DNA of 64,000 nucleotides from Protopterus annectens. Taxonomy: Eukaryota; Chordata; Ceratodontiformes; Protopteridae. Shown piece by piece: positions 1-10,132 of the stretch. The notes below the pieces were generated by a model, which was not told the DNA's origin, ran no database searches, and worked only from the letters and a program-made list of their open reading frames with translations. Where the stretch lies: assembly GCF_019279795.1 (NCBI RefSeq), contig NC_056727.1, forward strand, positions 1,210,386,077 through 1,210,450,076, given 5' to 3'. The translations under genes were made by a program, and so were the position numbers. Numbering within the stretch: the first letter of the stretch is position 1; each line of letters begins with the position of its first letter.

Positions 1-430
1 AGACATAGTTGAGATCCCAGGCAGGAATGGGTGGAGATCTAGGGCCCTTAAATTCTTAGCTCCTCTGAGAAACTGTCTCATGAGCTGGTGGGAAAAGATT
101 GGAGGGTCTGTATTATAATGAACAGAGAGAGCAGAGACATGTATCTTTATGGAAGAGAAGGAGAGACCCTTATGTAATAGGTCTGTCAGATAAAGTAAAA
201 TCAGAGGAATATTAGGAATAACAGGATCCGAATCCTGAACCTGCATCCAGGTGCAAAATCTTTTCCATTTTCCTGCATAAGATTTTCTAGTGCTAGGATG
301 TCTGGCTTCTAAAATGACATCCATAACATGTTTGGGTAAGGGAGAATGAATCATAGACCCTGGATTAGCCAGGCAGCCAGGCTGAGAGTTTTGACATGGG
401 AGTGCAGAACCTGACCCTGGTGTTGGGACA
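1..430 (-). pseudogene. Tyrosine recombinase, N-terminal part (element A)
   Basis: The minus strand reads openly to the window edge with the N-terminal, core-binding part of a DIRS recombinase. Segments such as ARHPSTRKSYAGKWKRF and KGLSFSSIKIHVSAL match the same positions in the C, F and G recombinases. The catalytic Arg, His-x-x-Arg and Tyr boxes would lie outside the window. In DIRS elements this enzyme is thought to insert the circular DNA product without an integrase and without target-site duplication. The frame follows the RT gene, as usual for the family. Whether the rest is intact cannot be seen. Confidence 0.8.
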
Positions 431-503
431 GAAGGTTCGGAGTCTGAGGTAAAACCCAAGGGGGCTCCTGGGAAAGGTTTTTCAGTGTTGGATACCAAAA
501 CTG

Positions 504-2280
504 TCAAGGCCAATTTGGGGCCAGTAAAATTATCATCTTGGGCTTGCCCTGCTTGATCTTTAATAACACCTGTGGAAGAAGAGGTAGAGACGGGAAGGCA
601 TACCCAGAGAGGTTTCTCCAACTGAATGATAGTGCATCCACTTTCCATGCTAGTTCGTGAAATGTCCTTGTGCAAAAAATCTGTAGTTGATGGTTGAGGT
701 GGGATGCAAAAAAATCTATGTGTGGGCATCCCCAGGCTGCTGTAATCATCTTGAATATTTCGGTGTCCAGCATCCATTTGTGTGGGTCTGACAGGTTCCT
801 GCTCAGACTGTCTGCCAGGATGTTTTGTTTCCCTGGTAGGTATGGAGCTTGTAGGCCCATTTTGCAAGCTAGAGCTGTGTTCCATAGATTCATGGCTAGT
901 CTGCAAAGGGGGTAGGATTGTGAACCCCCTTGCTTGTTTATGTACCACATAACTGTGGTATTGTCTGTCCGTATCAGTAGTTGTCCTGGTTGTAGAAGAT
1001 TCCTGAAGGCCAATAGAGCGTTCTGAACAGCTAACATTTCCTTTAGATTGATATGCAGGTGCTTCTGATCCTTTGTCCAAAGGCCCTGCAGACATGTGCC
1101 CTGCAAATGGGCTCCCCATGCATAATCTGAGACATCCGTGGTTAGTATCTGGCTGGCTGGAGGCAGACTGAAGGCTTTCCCTTTGTTTTGAATACATGCC
1201 TTGGACCACCAAAGGAATTCTTTTTGAAGACAGGGCAGGACAGTGATCTGTGGGTCTAAACTGTGGCAATGCTGGGACCATACACTTTTTAGGTACCACT
1301 GTATTTTCCTCATATGCAGTCTTGCATATGGTACGAGAAGGATGCAGGAGGCCATGTAACCCAAAGCCTGCAGGAATTTCCTTGCAGATAGCTAAGTTAG
1401 TGACGCCAAGGTTTTGAAAATTGAAGCCAGCTGTAATTGTTTTTAGGATGTCAGAAATGCCATCTGGGTTGTTGTGTTTAGAAGAGCACCCAGAAAAGTT
1501 ATCTGTTGTGAGGGTGTCAAATTTGACTTTTTTATGTTCACAGTGAATCCCAGGAACTTGAGAAGATTCTGAAAAAAATTCTAGATGCTGGAGTAAGACA
1601 TCCTTGCTGTCTGCTTGAATAAGACAGTCGTCCAGATAAGGGTAAATTTGAATTCCCTTGAGTCTGCAAAAAGCTACTACTGGTGCCAGGCATTTGGTGA
1701 AGACCCTGGGCGCAGTAGACAATCCAAAGGGCAGTGCAGAGAATTGATAGTGCCTCGATCCGGCCTTGAACCTGAGGTATTTTCTGCACTCCTGCCTAAT
1801 GGGAATGTGTAAATAAGCCTCCTTTAAATCCAAAGTTACCATCCATGCATTTTTGCTCAGCATTGGAAGAAGCTGCTGTAGAGTAAGCATCTTGAATATT
1901 GGTATCTCGAGAAAAGTGTTCAAGACTGACAGATCCAGAATGGGTCTCCATAAATTTTGCTTTCTGGGGACTAGAAAGAGCCTTGAGTAAAAACCTTGTC
2001 CCATTTCTGAAAGTGGAACTAGTTCTATGGCCCTCATAGCCAAGAGGGCTTCCACCTGGTTTAAGGCCTCTAGCCATTGATGTTTTGGTAGATCCGGCCA
2101 TCCGCTTGGTCTTGGTAGGGTATGAAAATGGAATTTGTAACCTCTTGAAACCACATCCAGAACCCACTTGTCTTGGGATATATGAGTCCAATTTAGGTGG
2201 AAAAGAGAGTTTTCCTCTGAGAGGGGCTTCCAGGCAAGAAGTTCCTACAGCCCAGCAGAGGGAGTCATTGAGCCTGTTTT
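504..2280 (-). pseudogene. RT-RNase H polyprotein (element A), interrupted
   Basis: The RT palm is readable on the minus strand: RPILDL near 1935, the DLKEAYLHIPI block near 1810, FGLSTAPRVFTKC near 1700 and the catalytic YLDD near 1630. RNase H follows with TTDVSDYAWG near 1140, the second acidic box RTDNTTVMWYINKQGG near 940 and LADSLSR near 810. The C-terminal region found in all these copies (DFFAS, then YAFPSLPLLPQVLL and ILLAPNWP) closes the gene near 504. A TAG stop near 1390 separates palm and RNase H, so the product is broken although the catalytic residues are kept. It would copy element RNA to cDNA and degrade the RNA strand. Confidence 0.88.
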
Positions 2281-4045
2281 GAGCTTGAGATCTGTTCTCT
2301 CCACCCCTAGGGGTGGAAGCAGTCCACTGTCTTGGTCTGTAGGAGGTCTGTGTTTGGGGCCTTCCTCGGGAGCGTCTGTATCTACCCCTCTGAGGCCTGT
2401 CAGAGTTGGGTAAGGACCAATTTTTAGTAGGCCAATTCCTACTAAATCTGGGTGGCTGTACTTGTAAGAAATCCTTAACCGTTTGCATGGATTTTGCCTT
2501 GTCCTCCATCTTCTTAATCACCTCTTCAGCCTTAGATCCAAACAAAACGTTATGCTGAACAGGAGCATCCAGTAACTTATCTTTTACTTGATCCGGCAAG
2601 TTTTGTTCCTTTAACCAAGCATGTCTTCTAATGACTGTGCCAGAGGCAGCAGCCCTACAAGAAGCCCCCAAGGCATCAAAACCACAGTGTAAACCATACT
2701 TCCCTACTAGCTCAGTGGCATGCATTAAATCATGTAATTCCTTATTATCTGCACAAGCGGAAATGAAAGTTAGATTTTGTTTCAAAACAGACAGTAGAAA
2801 TTGCTGGTATTTCAGCATATGAAATTGACAGTTTAAAGCCCTGATAGATAAAGTTGCAGAGGTGTACACTTTTTTGCCCCATCTTTCTAAAGCTCTGGAA
2901 TCCTTCTCTGTGGGAATGGGGTTTTTAGCAGAAGCGGCTTTAACCCTCTTAGGGCCCTGAGAAATGGTTTCAGGATCAGCAGTAGGATTCTTGTATAAAA
3001 ACTGGTGGGAATCAGGAACCCTATAATATCTGTCTGGCTTAACAGGAGCTGGAGGAAAAGAGTCGGGAGTTAAGTTAGCCTCAGAAAAGGCATCATCCAC
3101 AATATTCAAAATAGGAGGGATAGCCAGGGGTCTACGTTGGGGAAGAAGAAGAAAATCCCTAAGTCTTTTCTTAGATTCCGAGTACTCCTGTCCTTCCCAG
3201 TGAAAATGTTCCCTCATTTCATGTAAAGTTTCCCCAAAGGAAAAATCCTGAGGGGGAGAAGCTGAAGGAATGGATTCCTCAGCATCAGAATCCTCATAAG
3301 GAGGGAAAGAATAATCCTGGTCAGAAGAAGATACTGAAGAAACAGAAGCCTGATCAGAAGAATCATAATACAATTCCTGCCTTGGCCTTTTATCTGGAGG
3401 GGGATGTGAACCCCTAATCATAGTAAGTCCTCCGCCATCTTAAGTAACTGTTTCTGAGACTTGGGTCCCGGATCAGAAGAGACCTGGGCTGTAGTCTTTG
3501 ATTTGGAAGGAGTCTTTGCCTTTGTCTTTATCAGAAGCTGTGTAGGCCTGAAAACCACCTCGGAAGCCGGTACCTGCACAGCGGCTCCTGACCCATCCGA
3601 AGGAGCATTGTCCGAAGGTCCTGCAACTGAAATATTCAAAGGCCTAGTTGGCTCCTTGTGGGAGTCCGTTTCAGCCATCGGTCCCTGAAATGGCCGACGA
3701 CAGGGGCTGCAAAAGCACCTCACTGACAACAGCCGAACCGGAAGCTGGCTCTGCTTGTTCAACATCATCTGTTTTGGACCTTGGAGGCCTGTCTTTATCC
3801 TTGCGTTGTTTGTGAACCCGGTAGTCAGAAGTGTGTCTGAAGACATTTTGTAATTAAATCGCCTACCGAAGTAATGAAATACAAAATCGTACCTTCGTTT
3901 AATCGTACGTTGATTAAATCTAGCACAAAACCGACAACTAGCTACGTCGTGGTCAGGGCCTAAGCAAGGAATACAGTAAGAATGAAAATCCTTATGAGGT
4001 TATTTGCTTCCCACATGAAATACAATTATTAACTTTTTCTGACAT
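2280..4045 (-). pseudogene. Gag-like ORF1 (element A), frameshifted
   Basis: The likely start is the ATG at 4045, reading MSEKVNNCISCGKQI, the first Cys-x2-Cys of a compact Cys/His zinc module that continues with CLGPDHD and CRFC. One extra base in this module breaks the frame. The frame recovers from 3846 to 3418, ending KMAEDLL, and a further indel at 3418 shifts it into the long open stretch 3421-1796. In C the same join is continuous (KMAEDLITLIRG). Conserved gag segments include FSFGETLHEMREHFHWEGQ and the basic RPQRGRYRRSRGR tail near 2380. The lower part of the open stretch, below about 2280, is an out-of-frame reading of RT. The role is inferred to be RNA binding and particle assembly. 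Confidence 0.82.
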
Positions 4046-4189
4046 CGGACTGGAGCAAGAAAAAAGTTTCCCCAACGGGGTACTTAGCTTTGAAAAGGAG
4101 AAGAAAGTCTTCGGACTGAAGTGCGTAAGAAAAAATTGTCAGGAGTCAGCCGACCGGCACTTACGAACTGCTTTCACCGCACGACAAGA

Positions 4190-4364
4190 AAGACTGGAGA
4201 ACATGGCGTTGGCTGCCAGTTTTGTACTCCTGGTGCACTGTCAGGGAGCGCGGCTGAGCAGCCAACGCCGGACCCAGACTTTGGGATTCTGGCCGACCGG
4301 GGACTGCCTGCCGGCAGGGGAGAACCCTACAGTGATGACTGCAACAGTGAAACACGATGAACAT
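4190..4364 (-). repeat. 5' (right) terminal repeat of element A
   Basis: This segment occupies the position of the right ITR of C (30015-30187) and shares its order of motifs: CGACAAGAAAGACTG near 4180, GGCGTTGGCTGCCAG, a CCGACC-rich centre and an end in GATGAACAT. It is more diverged from C than the two C ITRs are from each other. Its left partner lies outside the window, so the inverted pairing cannot be checked here. Confidence 0.6.
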
Positions 4365-4760
4365 CTAATGATAAATCCCATGGTTGAATAGGCTCTCTAA
4401 AAAGTGGCTTCAGATGATTCACACCTTTTATGAAAGTCTTGCACAATTTATAGGACATAAAAGAGGAATCTTGGACACCCTCATGAAAATTAGAAACTGC
4501 AGCCAAATTAACTCTACTGGTAGAGGCCGACAGACCCGATTGAAACAGGTCGGCCAGATAGTCTAGTATTGTCGACACTGGTGCTGAAAAGGGGTCTACT
4601 TGTTTATCTTTCAGCCAACAGGTAAATCTTTTCAACTTGCTCAAATAAGTAATTCTAGTGGAAGACTTATGAGAAGCAATGAGAATATCACATACTGGTA
4701 AATAAAGCTCATTCTGCCTGGCAATCAAGGGAATTGGAGTAGCCAAGCCATTAGCTTCAG
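4365..4760 (-). pseudogene. Tyrosine recombinase N-terminal part (element B), cut by A
   Basis: The minus strand encodes about 125 residues of the recombinase N-terminal domain, including SHKSSTRITYLSKLKRF, ILDYLADLFQSGLSAS and LAAVSNFHEG, and ends at IQPWDLS. In the other copies that last segment is followed by about 250 more residues carrying the catalytic boxes. Here the next base belongs to element A. The fragment therefore has none of the Arg, His or Tyr catalytic residues. Confidence 0.85.
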
Positions 4761-6660
4761 GCTGCTCAGGTTGGGATGAATCAGGTTCTGTGGGCGTGAG
4801 ATCAACTCAGGGGTTGGATGGAGAATCCATGGTCGATCTAGTAGGTGAGGCCAAAGGAAGGGGAACCAAATCTGTCGAGGCCAATATGGTGCTATGAGGA
4901 TCAACTTGCTCTTCAACCGATGGGCTTTCTTCAGAAACTGGGGAATAAGGGGAAAGGGTCGAAATGTGTAAAGAAGACCCGAGGGCCAATCATGGACTAG
5001 ACCGTCCCTGGGTGACTGTCCCGGAGGGGGAATCAGGGCAAGTAGTAGCTGCATTTGTAGTTGGTCGGGGATGCAAAGAGGTCACAGCAAGGATGGCCCC
5101 AGCGGTGGAAGATCTCCGCCATTATCAAGGGATTCAGGGACCACTCATGAGGTTGAGGAATGTACCTGCTGAGTGTCTGCTATCATGTTGGAACTCCCGG
5201 TGGTAGAAGAAAACGGTTGGTAGCTATCGCCCATTGCCATATCCTCATGGCCTCTCGACAAAGGGAGTAAGATTTGGTTCCATCTTGCTTTTTGATGTAC
5301 CAGACCACTGCCATGTTGTCTGACTGAATCACAATTGTCCCAGATATCAGCAGGGGATGGAAGGCTTGCAACGCCAGAAGCACCACCCTCAGCTCTAGAA
5401 CATTTATATGCAGATGGGCCTCCAGTTTGGACCAAGTGCCTTGGACTGTCTGTCCCTGACATAGCCCCCCCACCCCATCAGGGAGGCGCCCGTGGTCACT
5501 GTGGCCTTGGGTTGCTGGGGGAGAAGGGGCGAGACCACTGTGAGAGATTGTGCATCATTCACCAATTTAAATCCTGTTTGCACCTGTGGGTTACTCGAAT
5601 CATGGCTGAAAGAGGATGCTGAAAAGGATACCATTGGATGAGCAGAAGCCATTGTAGAAGCCTCAATGGTGATGGAGGCTGCCATGGAACCCAACAGCTG
5701 TAGAACTGAGTGAGCCGTGGATTTTTCCTTTGAAAGGATTGGAATTAGTTGTTGCTTTATTGTTAGAATTCTGTGCTCTGGGATAGCAGCTCTGCAGTTT
5801 TTTGTGTCCAAGATAACCCCTATGAATTCTGTCGACTGAGATGGGGTGAGATTGGATTTCTGCCAGTTTATGGTTATGCCTAGCCTTTGAGCAGCGAGGA
5901 GAGAATATGCCAAGGCTTTTTCTAGTAGATGTCTGGTGGGGGCGGAAATGAGAAAGTCGTTTAGGTATGGAAACACCTGGAATCCTTGAAGTCGCAAGTG
6001 AGCTGTGACAACTGCCATGCACTTTGTCAACACTCTGGGGGCTGTAGGGAGTCCGAAGGGCAGTACTCTGAACTGGTAGTGACTGGCTCCCGCATGGAAG
6101 CGCAGAAATCTTCTTGATGACATGTACACCTTTATGTGGTAGTACGCATCTTGAAGATCTATAGAGCACATACAATTGTCTTTTTCCAAAAGCAGGAGGA
6201 TAGACTGTATTGTGACCATCCGGAATTTTTGTACTCTCACAAACTTGTTCAATACACTGAGATCCAAAACTGGTCTCCAGTCCCTGGTTTTCTTTAGCAA
6301 CAAAAATAGTCTTGAGTAGAATCCGGATCCTATCTGGTCTGAAGGGACTATTTGGATGGCTCTCTTTCTTAGCAGCTTTTCTATCTCTAGTGCTGCTTCT
6401 TCCCTTTGACTGGGTAGAACATCGGGAAGAGTTTTTGAAGGGACGGGACAAAGATCGAAGGGAATATGATGACCTCTGGTTATAATCCTTTGTACCCAGG
6501 AATAGGTGGTGATGGTTAGCCAGGCACAAGGGTACAAGGAGAAACATCCCCCAACCACCTCCAGAGGAAAGGTGTTGGGCCACTCTTCAGGAGCGCTGGT
6601 AGGATTGACCAGGGAAAGAATCCCTTGAGCCCTGGTTATGCGGACCCCCTCTGCCCCGAA
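4760..6660 (-). pseudogene. RT-RNase H polyprotein (element B), catalytic residues lost
   Basis: The RT frame is open from 6786 to 5404. The blocks WRPVLDLSVLNKF, CSIDLQDAYYHIK and LPFGLPTAPRVLTKC are present. The active-site motif reads YLND (near 5960) instead of YLDD, so the first catalytic aspartate is asparagine. The first RNase H box reads TTGAS instead of TTDAS. The frame then shifts in a G-run near 5470, and RNase H continues in another frame (5473-5183: INVLELRVVLLAL, QSDNMAVVWYIKKQ). The C-terminal region (5054-4725: LLYTFRPFPLIPQFLKKA, ILIAPYWPRQ) is in yet another frame. This is a clear pseudogene. Confidence 0.9.
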
Positions 6661-7009
6661 AGGAGCGTCTTCCCTGTGAGTTTCCCCCTCTGCCTCTGGG
6701 GGAGAACTTGGCTTGTGTGTCACGGAAAGGACTCTGAGATTTCTTGAATCATATCTTCCCACTCTTTTGATTTCGGGAGAAAGCACGTTGAGAGGAAGAA
6801 TAACGGATACCTACGGCAGAAAGGGTCTTCCCGTCCTGTTCACATCTGGCCAGTGTGCTTTTAACTTTGGGCCCAAACAACGAGGAGGCCTCAATGGGGG
6901 CATTAAGAAAAGAAGACTTAAAGGGTTCCACAAAGTTGCACAAACGCATCCTGGCGCGTCGTCTCAAGACTGCAGCTGACCCGCTGCTCCTTCTGATGTG
7001 CGAGATATC

Positions 7010-7235
7010 AGTCGCAGTGCTGTGGTAGCATTGTCGCCTCACAGTAAAACTCTGTCCAGTTCAATTCCCAGCTAAGTGTGTCTTCTGCGTGGAGACATGC
7101 GTGAATGGGCGTACCTTCATTGAAGGTTGTGCGTCAGGCCTGGCAAGCCGGTACATAAAAATTAACTGCCAATCATTAGCGGACTGGAGTTCCGCTGTGG
7201 CGAACCCTAACTGGGAAAAGCTGAAAGACTCACAA
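7010..7235 (+). mobile_element. V-SINE-like tRNA-derived SINE inside B gag
   Basis: A tRNA-like head has an A-box-like TGGTAGCATTG at 7023-7033 and a B-box-like AGTTCAATTCC at 7058-7068, spaced as in an RNA polymerase III promoter. A body follows, and then a conserved end, TTCCGCTGTGGCGAACCCT, leading to GAAAAGCTGAAAGA. The head and end resemble the V-SINE superfamily as known from fish SINEs such as DANA/HE1. A second copy of the same family lies inverted at 61688-61919. The insertion splits gag codons around NSSL and ISHIRR. I could not define a clean target-site duplication. Confidence 0.78.
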
Positions 7236-8601
7236 AGAGGAGTTAGATATAGACATAATGGTGGTCAGCTGAGAGGCCACTTTGTCATGGACCTCATCAG
7301 ACATGGCACCAGCCAAGGTTTCAGAGAGCTCAGAAACCAGATCCCTTTGAAGCCTAGTAAAATGGGCCATATAATTCAGGGACCTGATAGCAAAGGTCGC
7401 TGAAGCAAAGGTGCGCTTCCCTATCTTGTCCAGGACCCGGGACTCTCTGTTAGGCGGACGGACAGTCTGGCTTTCTTCTTCTGCCAGATCCTTTTTTGTT
7501 GCAGCCGCCACCACCAAAGCATCTACAGGAAGACCTTTGGACCAATGGGGATCCGAAGCAGGAGGGGACAAGATCTTATCTGGCCTCTGGGGAATAGCTT
7601 TGACAGTATCAGGAGCCTTCCAAGCACACTGCATGATGAGCCGGACAAGTTCATCATCAGGTGGAGTAACCCAGGAGGTAGGGGGCCGGGCGCGAAAGGC
7701 CTGCAGGAACACAAATTCCTCAGAGGTCGGATTAGGGGACTGCCAGTCACCTCTCTGTTTCATGATTTCTAGGATATTACCAAAGGATACCTCAGAGGGT
7801 GACTGAGGGGATTCTTCCCCCTCATTGAAATCTGTGTCTTCGGTGAGGGACTCCTCTGTGGAGTCCATGTGCTTCCTCTTACACAAACTTTTCCGGTGGA
7901 CCTCCTCAGCGGGAAAAGCTGGAGAAGACAGCGGGAAAGGGGATTCCTGAGGGAATATGTCCTGTGGCCCTTGCACCCGGTGTCCGCTAGATTGGACTTG
8001 TGAAACCAGTGTACCAGAGGAGGGCAGAGGTATAGAAAGTCCGGTATCGCCAGCAGCAGTGAAAGCCTTCTCCATCAGCTGGAAGGCTGGTCCACCCGAA
8101 GAGGAGTGTATGTCTAGGACAGGGGTCACCCCTCCCCTAAGTGGCTCAGCCTGCTGACCCGGAGTCCCTGGATGGCTGTGGAGCAGCAAGCTATGCTCGT
8201 CACAGCTGACATCCTGGGTCATAGTAAAACTTCCCTGCCACGAAGGCAACTGCGGTTCCTTAGTGAGATCCATAAAGTGAACCGCAGAACGGGAAGACTG
8301 TGCTATATCCATGGAGTTCAAAGGCAATAAAGGAGGAGAATAAGAAGGGGTTTCTGGAGATGGGTGATCACCTCCCAAGGAAGGATAGTTCCTGAGGGGT
8401 GGGATACCTCTGGCCAAGAGTACCTGGTCCACAAGACACAACACATCATGTTCGGAAAGGCTTCTAGTGGACCTCACGGAGACTGGGGGAGAAACAGGCC
8501 TGTCCACAGAAGAGGCAGACTCGGTGCCCATCTCATTTGACTGCACAAAGGACAACAGTGCCGAGAGACTGGACTACTGTTGTCTGCACCGAAGAAGTCA
8601 T

Positions 8602-8696
8602 TGGTGCTGAAGTGGTTGTCTGCAGGGATCGGTGCCGAAGTGGTTGTCGGTGCCAAAGCCAAAACAGACACATGGATAGGTGCCGAATTGGTTGTC
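8602..8696. repeat. Short tandem-like repeats in B gag linker
   Basis: The 18-base motif GGTGCYGAAKTGGTTGTC occurs at 8602-8620, 8631-8648 and 8679-8696 in the frameshifted Ser/Ala/Pro-rich linker of B gag. The copies differ by single substitutions and are irregularly spaced. They probably arose by local duplication inside the linker. The other gag genes have linkers of similar composition without this repetition. Confidence 0.6.
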
Positions 8697-9594
8697 GGTG
8701 CCGAAGCTGGAACCAACAAAACTGGAGTCAACAATAAAGGCGTAGGTTCTGAGAAAGATCTTGGAGCCGATGTGGTCAAGGTCTGCACTGACTGAACGGT
8801 CGGTGCCGATACAGTGGTAATGGTCTAAACCGAGGAGCCCCTCGGTGCAGATATATAAAAGGCTGCAGGAGAAGACGGAGCCGAAATCATTAATGGAGCC
8901 GAAGGTCTAGGCACCAAAAGCACTGGGGCTTGACTGAGAGAGCTCCGGAGCCGAAACTTTATCCTTTTTAGGTTTTGGTTGGCGGGAGTCCCCAGCCGGG
9001 GATGAAGGCAAAGATTTTGCCTTAGTAGGAACATCCATTTTCTTGTGGGCTCTAGGAGGGGTTGAGACCTCCGACGCAGAAATAGCCTCTGAAAAGGGAG
9101 ATTTTAGAAGTCCATTCAGTACTAGCTTGTTTTTCCTTTCCAACAATGTTCTATTAGAAAAGTTCTCGCAAATAGTACAGGGTGGTTCAGCAGACAAATG
9201 GGAAGCTCCCAAACAATAAACACACACAGAGTGTGCATCCGAAGTAGGCAGTTTGTGTCCACAATCAGAACACTGCTTAAACCCTGGACTACCTTTTTTA
9301 TCTGCCATGACAGGAAAATAAATAATAGAAAAATACCAACAATGGTACAAGAGAGTACCTGAAGGTATGAGAGAGAAAAGGGAAAAAGATTACCAACGAT
9401 GGTAAAGACAGAATACCTTGCAGTAAAAGTAGTAAGGAAAAAGCAGAAAAACCTGAAGAAATTATGAACGCTAAATGCGATAGGGTAAGAGACAATAAAA
9501 TATGAACTTTTTGACAAAAAAGTAATTTGTAAAGCAATTAAACAACAATTGACTGTACTTCGCTCAATCGAAGTAGCTTGACACGACCGGACAG

Positions 9595-9751
9595 CAACAC
9601 GGCAAACGAAATCTGGAGTAACAGGGAGAGGGGGATTGTGGGTAAGAGTTTAGCTCGAGAGTTTGAAGCTGACGTGAGCTTGGAAAATGGCTGGCTCGGT
9701 TCCGAGATCAAAACCGATACCCATACTTAAGGAATGAACGAGGATTAACAA
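9595..9751 (-). repeat. 5' (right) terminal repeat of element B
   Basis: The block starts with CGGCAAACGAAATCTGG, the counterpart of CGGCAAACGAGATCTGG that opens the right ITRs of D and E. It continues with a Cys/Gly-poor centre, a diverged hairpin region around CGGTTCCGAG and an end near GAGGATTAACAAT. Its left partner should lie left of the window with the rest of B. The exact last base is uncertain because no ICR of B is visible. Confidence 0.6.
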
Positions 9752-10073
9752 TATCAGATCAATAATTACTTAGAAGGACTGACAAAGGTATTGGAATAAG
9801 TGGAATCTCATAGAACAAAAAGAGGCACAACTGCAGAGTGCTAAAGAGAAAATAAGGGAGTATCTAGATAGTATGCAGGAGTTTAGAAAGACTGCTGTAT
9901 TTTGTTATAACAACTCCGGAGCAAAAAAACTCTTCAAACAATGACTTAGGTAAGCAAAAATAGAAACGGCCGGTGCCAAACATAGGCAGCCTATAAAAAG
10001 AAAAGTAAACAGAGCTCCTATGGGGGTATTAGAGATACTTTAGAAATTTTATGAAAATCTGTATAAAGCAAAG

Positions 10074-10132
<59 letters not shown>

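Larger units (their letters stand above)
1..4364 (-). mobile_element. DIRS retrotransposon A, 3' part cut by window edge
   Basis: This is a family-1 DIRS element on the minus strand. From right to left it holds a 5' terminal region, gag, RT-RNase H and the start of a tyrosine recombinase gene. It aligns along its length with the complete copy C: base 1 corresponds to about 25893 in C, so roughly 1.1 kb of the 3' end, including ICR and left ITR, should lie to the left of the window. Its right end is placed where similarity to the C terminus stops, at a final ACAT, and the recombinase gene of element B begins immediately. A therefore appears inserted into B. Frameshifts and stops make it non-coding as read. 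Confidence 0.88.
6749..9308 (-). pseudogene. Gag-like ORF1 (element B), split by a SINE
   Basis: The start is the ATG at 9308 (MADKKGSPGFKQCSDCG). The zinc module reads CSDC, SDAHSVCVYCLGASH and CTICENF. The frame runs to about 8907, then a Ser/Pro/Ala-rich linker is frameshifted and contains short tandem repeats. A long open piece spans 8555-7230, including SFGNILEIMKQRGDW, and ends at ISNSS, where a V-SINE (about 7010-7235) interrupts it. The C-terminal part resumes at 7010-6749 with RMRLCNFVEPFKSSF and CEQDGKTLSAVG. The order and spacing match D gag. Function is inferred as nucleic-acid binding structural protein. Confidence 0.85.
4365..9751 (-). mobile_element. DIRS retrotransposon B, 3' part displaced by A
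   Basis: This is a family-2 DIRS element on the minus strand with a right terminal region near 9751, gag (9308-6749), RT-RNase H (6660-4760) and the start of the recombinase gene (4760-4365). The recombinase stops abruptly after the PWDLS segment, exactly where A begins. The missing 3' part is predicted to continue to the left of A, beyond base 1. The copy is old: it carries a SINE in gag, an altered RT active site, an altered RNase H residue and several frameshifts. Its right end abuts the interior of a Tx1/L1-like LINE, which was either the target or already 5' truncated. Confidence 0.88.

Noticed and set aside
1796-2280. C-terminal extension of A gag
   Set aside because: The open frame continues, but the sequence is the RT N-terminus in another frame, as the RPILDL and DLKEAYLHIP blocks show.
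7010-7100. Genuine tRNA gene
   Set aside because: The A and B boxes are present but no cloverleaf with acceptor stem can be drawn, and a second copy with the same SINE body occurs at 61688-61919.
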